Assembly: GCF_963678635.1 (NCBI RefSeq)
Contig: NC_087066.1
Location: 37,141,152-37,201,151, forward strand
From: Symsagittifera roscoffensis
Taxonomy: Eukaryota; Xenacoelomorpha; Acoela; Convolutidae
Direction of reading: 5' to 3'
Length of the DNA: 60,000 nucleotides
Shown here: positions 56,476 to 60,000 of the stretch, piece after piece
Numbering within the stretch: position 1 is the first letter of the stretch
Layout: each line of letters starts with the position of its first letter
The notes under the pieces: model-generated
Told to the model about the DNA's origin: nothing
The model's database searches: none
What the model saw: the letters and a program-made list of their open reading frames with translations, nothing else
Position numbers and translations under genes: made by a program

Positions 56476-57254
56476 GTGGGCCTCAAATGGTGAAATTTTT
56501 GTTACGCTATGTGGTGTAATTCTCAGTGTTTAAATAATTTCGGCTACATTTGATGCGAGTTTATACGGTGTAGTTGTTTTGTCGATTCTGATGACCGCTA
56601 ATCTACGCTTCAAAGTTTGTATCATCCTCTGTACTACCCCGATTGCTCTATGATCATCGTCCGGCGCAAACAATAATTTCGTATTGCTTGTATTACAAAA
56701 CAGTTGAAATTTTTTAGCTCTAAATGTCTGTGCTTGGTCACATCTTAATCTTCGGGGTACCACGTTATTCGAAATGTACCGTTGCATAAATTTAATAGCG
56801 ATATCCGCTGTTGTATTCGTTACGACTTTTGCAGTTGGAAATTTAGACCACTTATCTTTTGCAACTAAGATATATGCGTCTCTATTTAATTCATCCGGAA
56901 GTGGCCCTGCAAAATCTAATTATACTTCCTCATTAGGTTCGACTACTGGTCCCATTTGGAACGAATGTTTTTTCCTATGTTGGGTTTTGAATTTTTACCT
57001 TGCTCAGTGCAGTGTTTGCAATTTTGTGCCATCTGCACAATTGCCTGATGTATTTGGGGAAACCAGACATGGTTACTAAAGTCCAACATTGCTGCCGATC
57101 CCGGATGTGTCAAATGGAGACTGTCGAGCACTGTCTGCCTCAATTGTGTAGAATTGACAATTCTCTCGTCTATTAGAAGGCAATCCTCTCGGACATGAAG
57201 CCTGTTCCGAATATTGTACCATGAAGCCTGTTCCGCTTCCTTTGTAATTTGCAT
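56476..57254 (-). pseudogene. Ty3/gypsy integrase, copy 1
   Basis: The zinc-binding domain has HLTHPGSAAMLDFSNHVWF and CKHCTEQGKN (HHCC type). The core has LDFAGPLPDE (first Asp), RCDQAQTFRAKKF (second Asp), and GVVQRMIQTLKRR, where the third acidic residue, normally Glu, is Gln. In-frame stops lie at 56920-56922 and after NVAEII near 56530. Inactive. Confidence 0.75.
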
Positions 57255-57666
57255 AACTTAGCTGAGCTGCTCAAGTTGTGATTCCTTAGAAGCGGTCAAA
57301 ATAGGCCCTTTTTCAGCTCTCAGAATCGAACAATGTCAGTTTTAAACTCTTTGAATCGAATGTTTCCGTTTTGAATTTTTTTGAGTCGAACGATAATGTC
57401 ATACCGCAGGGTATGATATTCTAATTCTTGAATCCGAATGGATCGATAAACCTTGTTTATCAGTCGGAACGATATAAAACGACTAGTTGACAGATAACAG
57501 TAATTCAAATCTGATTCTTATTTCAAATAGAGTTCGTATTCTCTGTCTATCAAGGTCAAGTGACCGGCCGTCTAGGCGTTTAACATAAGATTATAAATAA
57601 TATAAATAACATACGTTTAAAGTTAGTTTAACGATTCAGGCCGGATGATATTCCCCCTTGACTACA
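57235..57666 (-). repeat. LTR-like region, copy 2
   Basis: About 99% identical to 54529-54957. It sits directly against the truncated integrase of copy 1, so the two elements share this LTR as in a tandem array. Confidence 0.6.
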
Positions 57667-57763
57667 AAGTTTATAAACAATGGTTTTTTAAATTGAGTTG
57701 TAAAGTCCCCTTAGGACTGACAGATTTATGAGTTTTATAGTCCCGATAGGACTTTTTGACATA

Positions 57764-59184
57764 TCATTTCTCTGCTTGTATGTCATCTTTGGCAATTTCC
57801 TCCCCCTGACTTTCGTGTTCTTCGTCATCTTGTAATGTGTTGCTTTTCTTTGTCTGTTCCGTCCCGCCTTCTTGTTGTAGTTTCGTATTGACGAATAAAA
57901 TTTCGTTATTGTTACCGGCTGTGGCGTCGTCCTCTGTGGGCGAGGTTAAATCGACTACTTCTGTGTGGCCTGTTTTGTTTCGGGCTAATTGCTTCAATCA
58001 GTTTTATACATGCTCTGTAATGGGGGGTCTTTTCAGTGAAACCCATTTCTTGGATTAGGGACTTTAGGCTTGGATAATTGTCCGTATCTCGTTTGTCCGG
58101 TGGTGAATCAATTTCAAATTGGAGCGGCGTTTTCCTTCCTTCGTCGTGTTCATTGTTAATGGCGTTAATGGGTACCGGGTTCCCAAACGCATTGGACAGC
58201 GCCGATTGGCGGTTTCATGTTGATTTTCTTAACGGATCCGTTGAAATCGCGGGGGGTGTTCTTTTCTTTTTTTGCCTTTTAGGCGATGGGGCAATATCCT
58301 CTGATGAGGCCGATGATTGATCGTCATTATCCTCTTCGTCATTGTCTGATGTTACTGGTTGTGGTATGATGTTGTTATTGTTTGAAGTCCCGGCCGGGAT
58401 ATTCGTTTGCAAACTCATTCCGCTGGTTTGTAGCTTTCGTGTCGATCGCCCGCCGGACCGTTTTCCTGTTGCTCTTGCTTTCCGCTTTGTTGGACTATTC
58501 GTTTTTTCTTGTCCCAACGTCTTTTTATTTGGTTTAGTTTCCTTGGAAGGCCAGTTGTTTCGTCTCGTCTGAACATTGGATGCTGGGGAGCAATTGGGTT
58601 CTCGATGTCTAAAAAACGTAGGCATCGTCCTGATCTCCGCGCGGATTTATAAGCAACGTAATCACTGAGTCGAGACGGTCTGCATTGTCCGTATATAAAA
58701 GGGTATGGGACAAATGCGGCACCGCTACTTCTTAGTAATCTTGGTTGTTTTCCGAATGTTTGCACCAAAGCGGTGTGTGGTGTATATGTAAGAATTTTTC
58801 CGTCTACGGTTTTGTATTTTTGTTCGAATGTTCTCGGATCCTTAACCTTCGTTGCTATTCTAACGTTTTCCGTGCTACCTGATCTATCCGTTTTTTCGTG
58901 TTTTTGTCTACCGTTGCTTGTATTCCCTTATATCTTACGTTTAATTTATCCTTTACTATTTTTATAGCTTTAGATTTTGCACCTGTGTCTTTTTGTGTCG
59001 GTAAGTCTGAGTTTGTCAGGTTCCGAGGCATCCGTTGCAAATCGTGCATTACTTCGGCGGGTAGTGGCGGCTTTGTAATATTCTTTCGATCTAAACATGC
59101 ATGTTTTGCACTTTCCCAATTTAAATTGTTAGGTGAACTACTAGTTGCAACGTTTGATAAGGGTGTGTTTGGCGTACGTCCCAT
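57764..59184 (-). pseudogene. Ty3/gypsy pol C-terminal region, copy 2
   Basis: The same three frame segments as copy 1 (59184-58855, 58768-58415, 58625-58215, 57997-57764) with a handful of amino-acid changes. Confidence 0.6.
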
Positions 59185-59970
59185 GTGGGCCTCAAATGGT
59201 GAAATTTTTTGTTACGCTATGTGGTGTAATTCTCAGTGTTTAAATAATTTCGGCTACATTTGATGCGAGTTTGTACGGTGTAGTTGTTTTGTCGATTCTG
59301 ATGACCGCTAATCTACGCTTCAAAGTTTGTATCATCCTCTGTACTACCCCGATTGCTCTATGATCATCGTCCGGCGCAAACAATAATTTCGTATTGCTTG
59401 TATTTCAAAACAGTTGAAATTTTTTAGCTCTAAATGTCTGTGCTTGGTCACATCTCAATCTTCGGGGTACCACGTTATTCGAAATGTACCGTTGCATAAA
59501 TTTAATAGCGATATCCGCTGTTGTATTCGTTACGACTTTTGCAGTTGGAAATTTAGACCACTTATCTTTTGCAACTAAGATATATGCGTCTCTATTTAAT
59601 TCATCCGGAAGTGGCCCTGCAAAATCTAATTATACTTCCTCATTAGGTTCGACTACTGGTTCCATTTGGAACGAATGTTTTTTCCTATGTTGGGTTTTAA
59701 ATTTTTACCTTGCTCAGTGCAGTGTTTGCAATTTTGTGCCATCTGCACAATTGCCTGATGTATATGGGGAAACCAGACATGGTTACTAAAGTCCAACACT
59801 GCTGCCGATCCCGGATGTGTCAAATGGAGACTGTCGAGCACTGTCTGCCTCAATTGTGTAGGATTGACGATTCTCTCGTCTATTAGAAGGCAATCCTCTC
59901 GGACATGAAGCCTGTTCCGAATATTGTACCAGTACTGACCGTAGGAAGCCTTGATAGCTTCCCATTCCCT
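59185..59970 (-). pseudogene. Ty3/gypsy integrase, copy 2
   Basis: Shares with copy 1 the stop at 59630-59632, the stop after NVAEII and the GVVQRMIQ substitution. It carries its own extra base near 59208. Confidence 0.7.
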
Positions 59971-60000
59971 CTTCTTAAAGAAGTTAATTAAGGGACGCAG

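Larger units (their letters stand above)
54529..57234 (-). mobile_element. Ty3/gypsy-type LTR retrotransposon, 3' part, copy 1
   Basis: Read on the minus strand: integrase zinc-binding domain, integrase core, a charged C-terminal region, a purine tract (AAGGGGGAA near 54953), then an LTR-like region of about 430 bp (54529-54957). The 5' part of pol, and gag, are missing: the frame breaks at 57222, where ATGAAGCCTGTTCCG occurs twice. About 99% identical to 57235-59931. Confidence 0.8.
57235..60000 (-). mobile_element. Ty3/gypsy-type LTR retrotransposon, 3' part, copy 2 (runs off the window)
   Basis: Same order as copy 1, offset 2,707-2,710 bp. Here pol continues upstream beyond the window (REWEAIKASYGQYWYNIRN at about 59916-59970), so this is the more complete copy. 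It has a 1-bp insertion near 59208 that breaks the core in addition to the shared stops. Confidence 0.8.

Overview
The window is AT-rich nuclear DNA of an animal. It has GT-AG introns with matching codon phases, tyrosine-kinase-era signalling domains (an SH2/SOCS-box protein), a seven-transmembrane receptor, and a heavy load of eukaryotic transposons (Polinton/Maverick, Helitron, tRNA-derived SINE, hAT-like MITE, Ty3/gypsy). I cannot name the species; an invertebrate with a repeat-rich genome fits. Bacterial features (operons, ribosome binding sites, CRISPR) are absent.

Layout. (1) 0.9-1.4 kb: last exon of a single-pass membrane protein. (2) 2.77-32.8 kb: a seven-exon SOCS-like gene on the + strand. 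All splice phases agree and predict 370 aa: Cys/basic N-terminus, Pro-rich linker, SH2 domain with a large insertion, interrupted SOCS box. Its 9-kb intron 2 holds an intronless gene for a secreted protein of unknown family (6.10-7.28 kb), a Helitron and several repeat families. Its last intron (16.4 kb) is almost filled by a decayed Polinton/Maverick (about 16.67-32.21 kb). Recognisable there are a packaging ATPase, integrase remnant, major capsid protein, adenain-like protease, a minus-strand gene, a small membrane protein and protein-primed DNA polymerase B carrying a perfect 1.18-kb tandem duplication. (3) 33-48.9 kb: mostly repeats (SINE, hAT-like MITE, a second Helitron, degenerate tandem arrays), with weak hints of minus-strand coding exons at 47.3-48.4 kb. 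(4) 49.02-54.25 kb: a four-exon class A-like GPCR gene, 860 aa, with several textbook motifs missing. (5) 54.5 kb to the end: two tandem copies, about 2.7 kb apart and about 1% different, of the 3' part of a minus-strand Ty3/gypsy-type LTR retrotransposon, sharing the same inactivating lesions.

How it fits together. The host genes are a cytokine/RTK-signalling adaptor with E3-ligase-recruiting potential, an unknown secreted protein, an orphan-type GPCR and the tail of a membrane protein. Nothing links them functionally. The rest is transposable material. Family assignments rest on motifs read by eye; no database search was run. Capsid, protease, ATPase, integrase and polymerase genes of the Polinton are all broken by stops or frameshifts, and only their breaks are described here.
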